Made by a program: the position numbers and the translations under genes. 64,000 nt of DNA, taken from positions 2,294,001 through 2,358,000 of the forward strand of contig JAPVLO010000162.1 of the NCBI GenBank assembly GCA_027257055.1, read 5' to 3'. The notes under the pieces are model-generated. The model saw only the letters and a list, made by a program, of their open reading frames with translations. It was not told the DNA's origin and did not search any database. This document shows, piece by piece, positions 11,455-22,502 of the stretch (position 1 is the stretch's first letter; each line of letters opens with the position of its first letter). This DNA is from Cephalopachus bancanus (lineage: Eukaryota; Chordata; Mammalia; Primates; Tarsiidae).

Positions 11455-12560
11455 AATGCATTTTGTTGACTTTAATCTGCTGTTCTTCCTTTATTTTTAT
11501 TCATTTCTTTTCATCTTCTTTCTCTATTCTCACTTTAAGAATTAAGCACTCTCATTCATATTTGCCCATTAATTTATATATTTTTCTCTCTGCCCCTTCT
11601 TCTTTCTCTGGGTTAATCTTTCTCCTCTCAGATGAACATTATCTTAACATTTTCATCTCAGTTCTCTTACTGAGGGTTCAGCATCATACATCTCACTGCC
11701 TACTGCTTTTATATTGGAATGCCTCTCTGTCACTCTACACTCAACAAGATCCAAATGACACTTATCAACTCCTATCTCAATTTTCTAGTTTCTGAAAATG
11801 ATGACACCTTCTAGCTACTTAAACTTGAAAACTTAGTGTCATTTGTGGTTTCATTTATTTATATCTTTGGAAAATAGCTCTAGCTTTCTCTATTCTCATT
11901 GCTGTCATCCAGGTACACAACGCGCAGGCTTGTGGTTGCTGGTACACATGGGTTGGCAAGATAAAGAGTGACAGGAGTCAACTAATCAATGTCTCCCATC
12001 AGGCATGGGGCAGAGATTTTGCCAGTTCACCATCCCAGTACACTCATTTATACATAGTACTTTGGTGCTCCTGAGTCATGGAACAATCAACTTAGAGAAT
12101 TTGGGATTACTTGGCAAAAACTTAAGAGGATTTTGGACAACTTTTACACTATTGATAAAAAGTTCAGAAAATGGCATTTAAGAAACTATAAAAGTATAGT
12201 TGCAGTAATAAATGGTTTTGTAAAGACAGATTGGATGTTCCCATTCAATCAATTTTATAATGCAGAAAGTAGTGGAAATTTACTGAAATTAATAGATATA
12301 AAATTTAGAAAAGTTAGCACAATTGCTTCACATATTATCTCATTAATCAAGATGCGCATTTTTATTTTACAGAAAAATAGTGCATATATGAATAGATTAG
12401 ATGAATAAATTAGTAAGACGTTATCTGTATGATGACAAAATGGTTGAAAAATGAAAAAAATTAATCATCTTTCTATCTAGTATTTGTAATCAAAAGCTCT
12501 ATCAATTGTTAAAGAAACTAGTTTTGAAAAAACTATGCATGAGCAAATAAAATCCCATTT
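11455..12560. other. Pyrimidine-rich then AT-rich sequence, nothing recognised
   Basis: 11455-11800 is T/C-rich and encodes only low-complexity frames. 12133-12408 carries a 91-codon AT-rich open frame with no recognisable domain, which I regard as chance. Confidence 0.35.
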
Positions 12561-12575
12561 AACATGAGCCTTTTA

Positions 12576-12748
12576 TTTTTTTATTTATTCATATTAGAAC
12601 ATATCGTTTATTTAGAAAGTAAATTAGAGAAAGCGAGAAAGAGATTCACCTCCCCAAGGTAGGAGAGGGGGCCAAAGACAGGAAACATGGCCTGGCCATA
12701 GCTCAAAGAACATATGGTCACACCATAGCTTAGCAAGGCAACAGTGCT
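12576..12748 (-). mobile_element. TINE-like, LTR-derived L1-mobilised retroposon, copy 1
   Basis: Read on the minus strand, the ~173-bp insert holds a non-Alu body, the block 'ttggggaggtgaatct', a pyrimidine run, and 'ctaatttactttctaaataa' with a polyadenylation signal. An A-rich tail follows. Direct repeats aacatgagcctttta (12561-12575) and aacacgagcctttta (12749-12763) are 15-bp target duplications of the L1 type. No RNA polymerase III A or B box is visible, and the end resembles the R/polyadenylation region of an LTR. This fits the elements described in tarsiers as TINEs; the assignment is inference. Confidence 0.75.
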
Positions 12749-12839
12749 AACACGAGCCTTTTAAAAGCATCATGTGAATGTATAACTTTTGCATGGCTTT
12801 AGATTAATGACTCATGTATTATTCAGAAATTTAGGGAAC

Positions 12840-13440
12840 ACATTACATATTATGTTACTTATTTATTATAGATAATGTAAGTTTCTTTAGGATTTTGTTT
12901 TTTGTTTGAATTGAGAAAGAACAATGGTTTATGTTGCAGTTCATCTTTTAGTTCAGTGCATTTGTCAAATTGAAATTTCTGTCACCATGTTCTTTGGGAT
13001 AGGTTCTTTTGATAGATAGATTTTCAGATATATAGGGCACAAGGCAAAGAAACATAGCTGGTATCAATAATATGTTCACATTGCTCTTAATTTCCCTGAT
13101 TTTATACCTTTTCTCTTGCTTTGTCATTAAAGTATCAATTTTATTGTGGTGATTACATATGCAGGAAAGTGTTATTTACAGGATCCACAGGGCATTTGTT
13201 TTCTTTTATATTTACTTCACCTAAGTCTGGCCCTTTTACTGTATCTAGCATTGGAATGTAGGAATTAAATCCATAATTAGATTTCTGCCAGTCTAACTCC
13301 CATGGGAGGAGTACTGCCCAAAAGAGACCAGGGTCCAAAACTCTAGTTCCCTTAATTGGTGGATACATTTCATTTATTATTTTTAGAGATCCTTCTCCCG
13401 TGGACATTGCCATGTTTTTTCCAATGGGATATACAAAATT
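12840..13440 (-). pseudogene. Possible decayed coding sequence, unidentified
   Basis: Minus strand. A frame of about 95 codons (13437-13153) is open and protein-like, with a W/P/G-rich centre (residues such as LFWAVLLPWELDW) unusual for random AT-rich DNA. After a stop and frame change, a second open frame starts at ATG 13127 and runs 59 codons to 12948. It opens with a basic stretch (TKQEKRYK), followed by a hydrophobic segment (LLIPAMFLCLVPYI) like a signal or membrane segment. A third frame stays open for about 30 more codons. I do not recognise the family. It could be an old retrocopy, a lineage-specific retroelement fragment or chance. Confidence 0.3.
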
Positions 13441-13938
13441 TGTTTAGGTTTTCATCCATCATAATAGAAAGCTACTGTCATAAGGAGAAACTTGAGAACT
13501 AGAACAGTGTTAAGTCAAAAAATCTAATCTTGTTTGTATGACAAAAACAGTGAATAAAAGGTATGCAAGAGATACATGTGCACAATGCCTAATCAATTTC
13601 TTTGACTCTCATCCTAATTCAGTCAGTCACTTCAACTAAAATCATTAAGATTGGTTGTCATTATTCATCAATGAAAAGAAGTTCTTCCCTTCTCAGCTGG
13701 TTGGGCTGGTGTTTGGGCTGATGCCAGAATATATAACAAATATCAACCTTCTTTGCCTTGATATATGCCACTCTAGTGAAATAGAAAAATCAACTTTATT
13801 AAAAAAATACAGTAACAACCAATATTGGAGCTGGTAAAGAACAAGTATTCAGTTTATAAGGAACTTTCCCTTTCTCTATCATTTTATTCAGGTGGAAAAT
13901 CCAAGGACACGAGTGGATAGCAGCCAGCTTCATGTTTT

Positions 13939-14236
13939 GTTTTGCTGTTGTTTTTTTTGAGTTGGAGTCTCACTCTGTCACTCAGATTGGAGTGCAGTGG
14001 CCGCTCCCGGTAACTGCAGCCTCGACCTGCTGGGCTCCGGCGATCCTTCCGCCTCAGCCTTCCAAGTAGCTGGAACTATAGGTGCGCGCTACCACGCACA
14101 GCTAATTTTTGATTTATTGTAGAGATGAGGTCTTGCCAAGTTGCCCAGGCGGGTCTCGAACCTGCAGGCTCAGGCAATCCACTCACCTCGGCCTCCCAAA
14201 GCGCTGGAATTACAGGCTGAGCCACTGAGTCTGGCT
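13939..14236 (-). mobile_element. Alu dimer, intermediate tarsier-type, with TSD
   Basis: Antisense full-length Alu with T-run, 'gagttggagtctcactctgt', 'gatttattgtagagatgagg' and end 'gccactgagtctggct'. It keeps the 'ccaagttgccc' segment that the young subfamily has lost, but already has the young 'gggtctcgaacc'. TSD cagcttcatgtttt at 13925-13938 and 14237-14250. Confidence 0.95.
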
Positions 14237-14250
14237 CAGCTTCATGTTTT

Positions 14251-14590
14251 AAAAGTAGTAGGGTTTTGCCTACTATTACCAGAATTGCAAGCAGTGAAAT
14301 TTCAAATCATACATGCTGTTTTCAATAGCGTGTACCTCAAGGTTTTTGGTCAACAGATAAATAGAGGAAATAGTTTTGACACTCTAGTGGCCGTTTGTAG
14401 ATTACCTATCTACTATCCATCCCACCACATTTTTCTCTTCCCACCAGGACCATATCTAGTTTCCCAAATATTCCAGCTCCATATACTTAGCATATCTCAA
14501 CCCTCTTGATGCCAGAATTTGTATTAGGATGATTATGTGACCTAATAGGAGGCCACGTGTATTAGAGGATCAGAAGGATTCTTCTCTCTT
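14251..14590. other. Unrecognised sequence between Alu and minisatellite
   Basis: No repeat family identified. The reading frame that crosses it is largely Alu-derived. Confidence 0.35.
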
Positions 14591-14599
14591 CTTTGGTTC

Positions 14600-14790
14600 T
14601 CTCTCTCTCTCTCTCTCTCTTTCCTTCCCTGTCTCTATTCACCAGACCTCTTTCTCTTTCTCTTTCTGTTCACCAGACCGCCACTACCCCAGTTCACCAG
14701 ACCTCTCTCTTGCTCTTTCTCTCTCTCTCTGTTCACCAGACCCTCCCTTCCTCTCCCTCTCTCTGTTTACCAGACCCCCTCCTTTTTCCC
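14600..14790. repeat. Pyrimidine minisatellite with a 'caccagacc' punctuation
   Basis: CT-rich tracts are separated five times by ttcaccagacc or its variant tttaccagacc, at about 14640, 14671, 14695, 14734 and 14768. Spacing is 24-39 bp. The unit looks like [CT]n + g(t)ttcaccagacc, with length variation in the CT part. Confidence 0.85.
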
Positions 14791-15039
14791 TCCCATGCTG
14801 AATGTGCATGAAATATGAGGAAGTTCTTGCTACTGATTAACTGACTTTCATTCACAAGAAGGCCAGACTTAAGGTGAAGCTGACTCTTAGTGGCAGGTAG
14901 AAAGCATTTTAGCTGATTTAAAGCCATCCCATTTAAAGAGAGGTGGCAAAACTAATTGCCTATAATTTCTTTACAATTTAAGAATTTTAATCCAATATTT
15001 GAATGTAATACTTTAAAGATCAATAATAATAGCATTTAT

Positions 15040-15245
15040 CAGCTATTGAATTCTTACTTTGTATTAGGTATTTTCCTAGATAATTTTTATTCTTTGGGTT
15101 GTTTAATCTACGAAACCATATGATGAGGTAAATATTACTTGCTTTGTATACAGACAAAGAGACTGACTGAGAGTTTAAGTTACTTGCACAAGGCACACAG
15201 GTGACAGAGTCAGAACTCAGTTCCCAAATCCGTGCTTCTAGCTTA
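15040..15245 (-). mobile_element. MIR SINE fragment, antisense
   Basis: 'agctattgaattcttactttgta', 'acagacaaagagactgactga', 'cttgcacaaggcacacagg' and 'agtcagaactcag' follow the antisense MIR order. Confidence 0.7.
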
Positions 15246-15249
15246 CTAA

Positions 15250-18200
15250 GCCATGATCAGATCTTGAGTTTTTTGAGGTCTAATATGTAGATTATTGAGC
15301 TCTTCATCCTGAATACCCTAAAAGCAGCCCTTTGAGGACAGTTTTGCCGATGGAACTTTTGAACATTAGAGAAGTTTAAGTCTTGGTTATGGCTGTGTAA
15401 TAAATGGGATGAAAATGATAGTGGTGGTGTGGTAGAAAACAACTGGACTCTGTGAACACAATTATTTCTCTGTCTTTGAGGTCAGTGGACCCTGTTTGCT
15501 GCTCTGTCTTCTCAGTATCCCCGGGCATCCTGCCTTTCCATCTTTGACCTTGTCATCACCAATTACCATGTTCTGGGAAGCCAGATGCTGCCTTGTCTGA
15601 TTAGCTTCACTGCAGTCTAAGAGGAATGATCCTCTGCATTCCTGCTGTGGCCTCTAGTGGCCTCTAACTCGCCAAAAGTCTTCTCATTGGCGATCTCATT
15701 CGGGCCTTTCAGCCACCTTGTGAGATGGGCTGACACACGCTGTCTTAGGTGCTTACATGTCAATTTGCTTTAAATTAATTTGCACCTATAAGTATCTTGC
15801 CTTATAAGTGATTTTTGGTTCTGTCTTGCATGTAGCTGAACTTGCAACTGGACATCCTTGGTTGAACCAGTGAATGCGTCAAGCTGTGTTTATGGTAAAA
15901 GCATAACCACAAGAATCTTTATTGTTTAATTAACAGAAAGTCTGAAAATAAAGAACCCAGGGTTGGTTCACTGTCTTATCAATGGCCTCAATGACTGACT
16001 CCCAAGCTGTTTCTTGCCCCCTCTCTGCCACCCTCAGTGTGTGAATAGTGCTTCCTTTTCTGGCTGCAAGAAGGCTGTGCTAGACCTAAACAACAGGAAA
16101 TAGCACACTACCCATCCCCCCAAGAATATTTTGAATTTGTGATAGAAAGGATGGAAAGCCTCCCTTTTTTCTTTTTCCTGAAGTGATGCCTTTATTCTCT
16201 CCTCAGACTGAGGGCAAAGGGAATGAAAGGTAAATGACATATCTTATATAATATTAAAAATAGTTTCATGATAAAAATAATTTGGAGGTACTTATTTTCA
16301 ATTAGTAGGAAACTCCAGTGATTCTAGGTGATGAGAAATTTAGGAAGCCAGCAACTCAAGACGATCATAGAAGCTGTATTGTAGATTCAAGTAAAAACAT
16401 GGCAAGAAGGACGCAAAGGCTTTCTAAATTATGACATCCAAGGCAGCAAAATGCTATTTAAGTAGAACTGAAGGCCCAAATGACTGCAATTATGGAGTAT
16501 TAAACATAATTTCACATTGAGAAGAAATTTGCAATATTTTTACTTTTATAGGAAGCAAAATTAGATGAAGCTGCCACATGAGACAAGGTATATGAAATCA
16601 TAGGACTTAATGAGCACCCCTGCTCTGAGGAATGTGCTCTTCTTAGCGTCTTATTGCTATCACAGTATCTGGCACACCATGTGTGTGCTGAATGCGAAGG
16701 AACGACAGTAAAGGATGCACATGGTAGAACTGTAAGTACCACATGGGATTTCTCATGGCAAGAGAACTGGCTTCGTGCAGAGTTGAGGAGTTGCTGGTGT
16801 TCACATTTCATGTTTCCCTCATTTGCTGCAGGGAAAACAGGGTTGGTCCCAGGTGAATTGACATGAAGGGCAGAGAGCCACAGGGCTAGCAGCACTACAC
16901 CCACCGTCCCTGGCAGGGCCAGTTTTCTGGCTCATTCTCTGACACCAAATATTACCTTTCCTTCCATACTGTTGGTGACAATTAAGTCATGAAGAAATCA
17001 AAGTTGATTCACAAGTGGCTGATATTTGTATTTATCAGTTTGATGAACTATTTTATAAGCTTTTTGGTGGGGAAGGGGCAAAGTCAATCCAAATGCCAGG
17101 CTGAATGAGAGGCCAGGTATAGTATTCATGCCTGTTGCATCATCAGCTTAAAATGCATAGGGAAGGCATTGATTGCTGAAAAGGTGAGAAAATACTGTCA
17201 CATAAAGTTTAGGGTATGAAGGAAGTCTCGTAATCTTTCTTTGAGATTTCAGTTTTTTAAAATAGTGATGTGTGAGTACATATGGTATAAAGCTTTTGTT
17301 GGAAATCTGTATTCAGCAAATCAGAATTAAAACTTTCTTTAAGTATTGAACATCAAAATCCACTTTCATATTTCAAAAAACTACCACTTCTTCCTTTGGA
17401 CACAATAGATTGTGTCTTTTTATGTACAACTTCTCATTAGGCTTCAGACACAGAATAAAGAGGAAGAAGAGAAGACTATAAATGCAAGTAGTTTAATAAA
17501 TATGATATTACACCATCACAACTCCATACCCTAAGTGAGAGGTATAAATTTAGTAAAAATTGGAAGCACTGTATTTGTGAAAGATAGCAGCTTTCTTCTA
17601 GCAATTTTAATTTATGTAGTTAGACTTGAAGTCATGCTCTGCATGTGGATCCTCATATTAAATGCATATGTTCAAGTTAGCACTATGACTTTATTTTACT
17701 AAATTTTGAGTTCTTCTTTTCCTAGGGACAGCATCACTCCTTTCACAAAGAATATGTGATAGGCCAAGGCTGTAGAATTTTATAAATACTGCTGTGGGGT
17801 TAAGGTTGTGCTATTTTGTATTCCATGAATTTGTTATTGAGTTTCATAGGATCTGACACTCAAAGGAAATGTCTCTTAAATATTACCTCTGACTGAATAA
17901 TACATTGGATCTTTTTGAAGACAATATGTGAGAAAATGAAATAATGCGATAAGTAAAACTCAATGACAATAATAAGTAATAATAAACCAGATGGTAATCT
18001 TTTTGAGCTCAGGATCTTTGTGTAATAATTACTTTTCTTCTCCTCCTCTTCCTCCTTTTCTTCTTTTTATTAAATTCTACACAGCAAGTGGTTTTGAATA
18101 TCATAGCTACTTAAAAAATAGCTTTTGAATTAATGAGTAAATACATGAATCTTTTTATCCTTTTTTGGATCTGGCTCATTATGTTGGCTATACTGAATGA

Positions 18201-18868
18201 TTGATAAGCATTTATTCAATGAAGTTTCTGAATTAAAGACGTTTTTTTGTCTAAGGGGCTCAGTTTTATAACTTTTGAGCTTGTATGGTACTGAATGAGA
18301 AATCAACTCTTGTTGGTTGAGTAAAGGTGCTAATGGGACCCATCTTAATAAATAAAAGAAGTTATTTATGACTAAACATAATGTTATACAAATAGATACT
18401 TGGAAAGGGATTGACGTTAATTTGTTCAACCAAGTATATGGTTTTCTTCTTACAGTTTTGTACATAATCTTTCATGTCTTGGTTTTATATATAGTTGCTT
18501 CCCAACAGCTAGCCATTTTTACCACTCTTATGATTTTTTGACATACTTGCTTTCCACCTGTACAGTTATTTCTCAATATTCTCTTTAAATTGATTCACTT
18601 TATAATCTAAATTTGTTTAAAGAGAAAACTTTAAGAGAATAGAAAGCCAGTATCCTCTCTGCAAACAGAAGGCAACTATAAAAATAATGTGATGAAAATG
18701 ACATTATTAAAATTTTTTTCCAGATTTTGTTGCCTGGAGGAAGAGTGAGCCTGAGATAAGTTCTCTTAAAAAGAAAGTTTGGAAAACAGTAAAGGAGTAT
18801 AAAAGACACATAAACACTAAACTGAGCATTATCTCTGACCATGTTGTAAGGTTGAAAAATAATTTAAG
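15250..18868. other. Unrecognised sequence
   Basis: No gene or named repeat was identified across 3.6 kb. 15440-15770 is G+C-richer than its surroundings and contains several CpGs. An open frame of 130 codons on the minus strand (16904-16512) has no recognisable domain. The rest is AT-rich. Confidence 0.35.
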
Positions 18869-18871
18869 GGA

Positions 18872-19158
18872 GGCTGGGTACAGTGGCTCTTGTCTATAAT
18901 CCCAACACTTTGGAAGACTGAAGCAGGAGGATTGCTTTAGGCAAAGAGTTTGAGATCAGCCTAGGCAACATAGTGAGACCTTGTCTCTACAAGAAAATCA
19001 GAATATTTGCTGGGCATGGTGGCACACACCTGTAGTTCCAGCTACTTGGGAGGTTGAGGTAGAAGGATTGCTGGAACCCAAGAGGTCAAGACTGTGGTGA
19101 ACTGGGACTGTGCCATTGTACTCCAGCCTGGATGAGATCCTGATTTAAAAAAAAAAAG
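18872..19158 (+). mobile_element. Old Alu dimer (J-like)
   Basis: Starts 'ggctgggtacagtggctc', with linker 'ctctacaagaaaatcagaat' and right arm to 'ccagcctggatgagatcctg' plus A-tail. It lacks the tarsier-specific 'ataaatcaaaaaa' linker and is heavily diverged. Confidence 0.9.
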
Positions 19159-19159
19159 C

Positions 19160-22110
19160 AAAATGTTATTTAATTAAGAAAAAAGGGTTTAAAAGAGAAT
19201 AACTTATTTCTACACTGGAGCAAATATAAACTTCAACAAAGAAAATGGAATCTAGATTTTTAACAGTTCCACATTAGTAGGGCTGTAATTTGTGACATTT
19301 TAGTATTCTATAATTTTTGCAATAAAATAAACTTTCTCTCATTCTTACTTTTATTTAAAACATATTCACATTTAAGAACATAGGTTGGAGTGAAGCTTCC
19401 AGTTTCCTACAGTGAATTTATTTCCTCCTGTCCAATGGTTCATATGAGCAATGTTTAGGTTTTCTATGAATGTGCCACACACTGAATCAGGTTTGTACTT
19501 TCTGTACCATTAATGCTTCCCAGGGAATGTCATTCGAGTTAGCACCCATGAAGTTATGTAATATGTATGAATAAAGCATTTTATTAACACTTTAGTGTCT
19601 TATGGAACTAACTCAGGTCTAAATGATCAAGGTTCCAAATTGGTGCAGTCATCGATACTGACTTTGAAACACTTTATTCTTTAGTTATTGCTTTGGATTG
19701 GCTACATTAACATTGATAAAGATCATTTTAGGTCATACTTGAAACACAATCAGTTTGACCCTCTCAACAGAAAGAATTGATTTCCTAACAAGTAAAGTAA
19801 TAGTCTGTTAATTCAGTCAAGCCCCCAGTGGTGTCACTTTAATTGAAGTCAAACTAATTTTGTGCAGGGATGAAAAAGAAAACTTGTAAGTTCTACATCA
19901 TTGGTCACTTCAGGAAAAGCTTTGTGTTTTAACACTCAGTCTGGCACATTTAAATGAGAAAGAATGCAAATGAAAGATATGATTTAGAAATTTTAGATAA
20001 GATGGTAGCATGTGTTATGTAATGGTACTTAATGGGATTTTAATAAATGATTTATTACACTGATGCAGATAGAAATTTGGAAGGTTTAAAAGTCAAAGCA
20101 GTTGCACTACACAGAGGGCAAATATGTGGAAAATACTCCCATGTCTAATGATTGATGTTTTATAATCACAGAGAACAGGCTCTTTTTAAATGGCTATGGA
20201 ATTTTTGAATATTGTTTTTGTACAGCTAATTGACTTAAAATAACAAATTTAAATTAAATCAAGCAGAAATGCTATTACAAGACAAAAACAAGGCTTAGGT
20301 AAATATTTTGCTTTTAATTGTTTATCTGAACAAACACTGAGAGATTAAATTTCAACATAAAACCATATGTAATTTTAAATAATTTAGACACTAGCATATA
20401 CCTTTCACAAATGCATTGCAAACAATATCGTGCCCAGGTCCTGTGGCATGAGGGAGAATTTTATTAGTGGTGTATTTATAAGTATGAATTTGCTTTAAAA
20501 TACAGATGGTTGAAATTTGGCCTGTTTTTCTTTTTCTTTCATGCTTATATCCAAGTGTTTCTAAGATTTTCTGAAAGGAAGCTCATTATTTGAATCAGTC
20601 AGATGCAAAGTGGAACAACATGAGGGTTATGGTTAAAATTCTTCCTATCTATCATGTTAATGTTGAAAAGATTATGCTAAACTCTGGCTAGATATTTGTG
20701 TCTACATAACAAATTCCAGAGAGCACCATTTACTCTTTGTATCATACTATCAAATACCTTTAAAGCCAGAAAGGTAAAAATATGGAGATGACTGGAAGGG
20801 ACTGTACCTCTTAGTCTGATTTTCTCTGCTTGCTTGTCTTTCTTTGTTTTATTACCTTTATACTATTATATCAAAGCCAAAGAAACAATTAATCTTGAAA
20901 GGCAGTGTGAGTGATCTTCAAAAATCTGGATGCTTATTACAGTTTTAAAAGGATTTGGTAAAGTGACTCCTTTAGGTAAAAATACAGTGTTTTATGGCAA
21001 AGTAGAAGCTTGGTAATGCTCTGAACATTCTTGTTAAATCTGCAGGGAGTTAGGAGATTTGACAGTAGCTCTATTACAAAGACTTCTGAATTGGGGTATC
21101 TTCGACTTCTGAGTCCTATGATCTTTCTGGGGTTGCTTAGGCAATAATAGCTTTGTGTGTAGATTTAAGTTAGGAAGACACTTGATAAAATATTTTAAGA
21201 CAGAGTTTCACCTGGTGTCTACAAAAAGTCATGAAAAAGCCTTTTCTAACTCTGATTATGTGAAAATTATCTTGGACTTGAACTTATGAAGAATGCAAAA
21301 AGTTATTATTTTATTAAGATGTTAATCCTTACCATATTACCCTATGGTGGTCTGAGAGAATCCACTAGTGATAAAACATTGCTAGAAGTCAAAAGTTAAT
21401 AGTAAAAATTAATGAAAAAATTTATTAATATAAAGTAAAGCAGAATGATGGGAAGAATCAAGGATTCTTCCCTAAGGGGTAAAATGTTTTCTTATGGGAG
21501 GATTAGCATCTTTTAAGAAATAGAGCATAAAATAGCACTAGAAATCTTTGTATTTCTACTACTCATATGAAGATAAAATCTCTCCCATAGTTATGAGTGA
21601 TGAATGTATTCTTTAGTTTTAAAAAATGACTGGTGATTAGGCAAAAATGACAACCCATTTCCATAAGTGAAACAACTATATAGTCACCATGCAAACCTAC
21701 AATTTGTATTAATTTATATACAAACAATTCTGAGATTGTCTGGGGAAAATGACAATCCTGAAGAGGGGATAAAGAGTTTACATTGCTCTCTCTTTTGTAG
21801 AGGGAGGAATTAGAATTGTTTCTCCCTAAGAGAAGGATGGATTCTGTCTTACATCAAGGATTCCAGTGTCTACCCTGACTCTAGCTGATAGACTGGGCTG
21901 GCTATATAAGACAAAACTCTGTTACTGAGAAAGAAGGAAGGAATTGGCACTAGTGAGACATCTTTCATACTGAGAGGGTTGATTTGAGAGCTCTGTAGGA
22001 GGCAAAAAACAGAGGTTATTGTATTAGTCAAGACTCCAGAGAAACAGAACAAATAGGAGACAAAAAATTTATTATATAATACCATGAAACTTGAAATTAT
22101 CTGGGGAGAA
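19160..22110. other. AT-rich sequence, nothing firmly recognised
   Basis: About 3 kb of AT-rich sequence without recognised repeats. Text near 22020-22070 (attagtcaagactccagaga) resembles the edge of a common old repeat that I cannot assign. No reading frame looks like protein. Confidence 0.35.
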
Positions 22111-22114
22111 GTAA

Positions 22115-22500
22115 ATATAAAGAAGAGAAAACAACCAAGAACTGAACCCCGGAGAATGTTAGTATTAAGAGAAGGAGGAGCCAGCAGTGAAAACTGAGAA
22201 CAAAAAATTGCCAAAAGATTAAGACGACGACCAGTAAAGCTTTCTTCACGGGAAGTCAGCTGAGACCAAAACTATTATCCAGTAAGTTAACACTCTTGAG
22301 AGGTAGAATATTTGAGACACGGATGTGGCAAGATGGGAGTTGTTAATTATCTTGATTTGAGCACTTCCACAGGAGTGGTGGAGACAGAAACCCGATTGGA
22401 GTGAGTTAAAGAAAGAAGGGAACCGAGTAGGCACACTCTTTCTCAAAGAAGAAGCGGAAAAATGGGCAGAAGCTGGAGGGGCATATAGGACCAATGAAGT
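22115..22500 (-). mobile_element. L2 LINE fragment, antisense
   Basis: The plus strand runs 'actgaaccccggagaatg', 'ggaggagccagcagtgaaaactgag', 'acttccacaggagtggtggagacagaaacccgattggag' and 'gcagaagctggaggg'. This is the antisense of the L2 ORF2 middle region. The large L1 interrupts it immediately to the right, and 25100-25400 may be its continuation. Confidence 0.75.
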
Positions 22501-22502
22501 TT

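Noticed and set aside
14593..14811. Ser/Leu-rich 72-codon frame
   Set aside because: It lies entirely in the pyrimidine minisatellite.
16512..16904. 130-codon minus-strand frame
   Set aside because: The plus strand is also open over the same bases (16654-16866), composition is unremarkable and no motif is seen.
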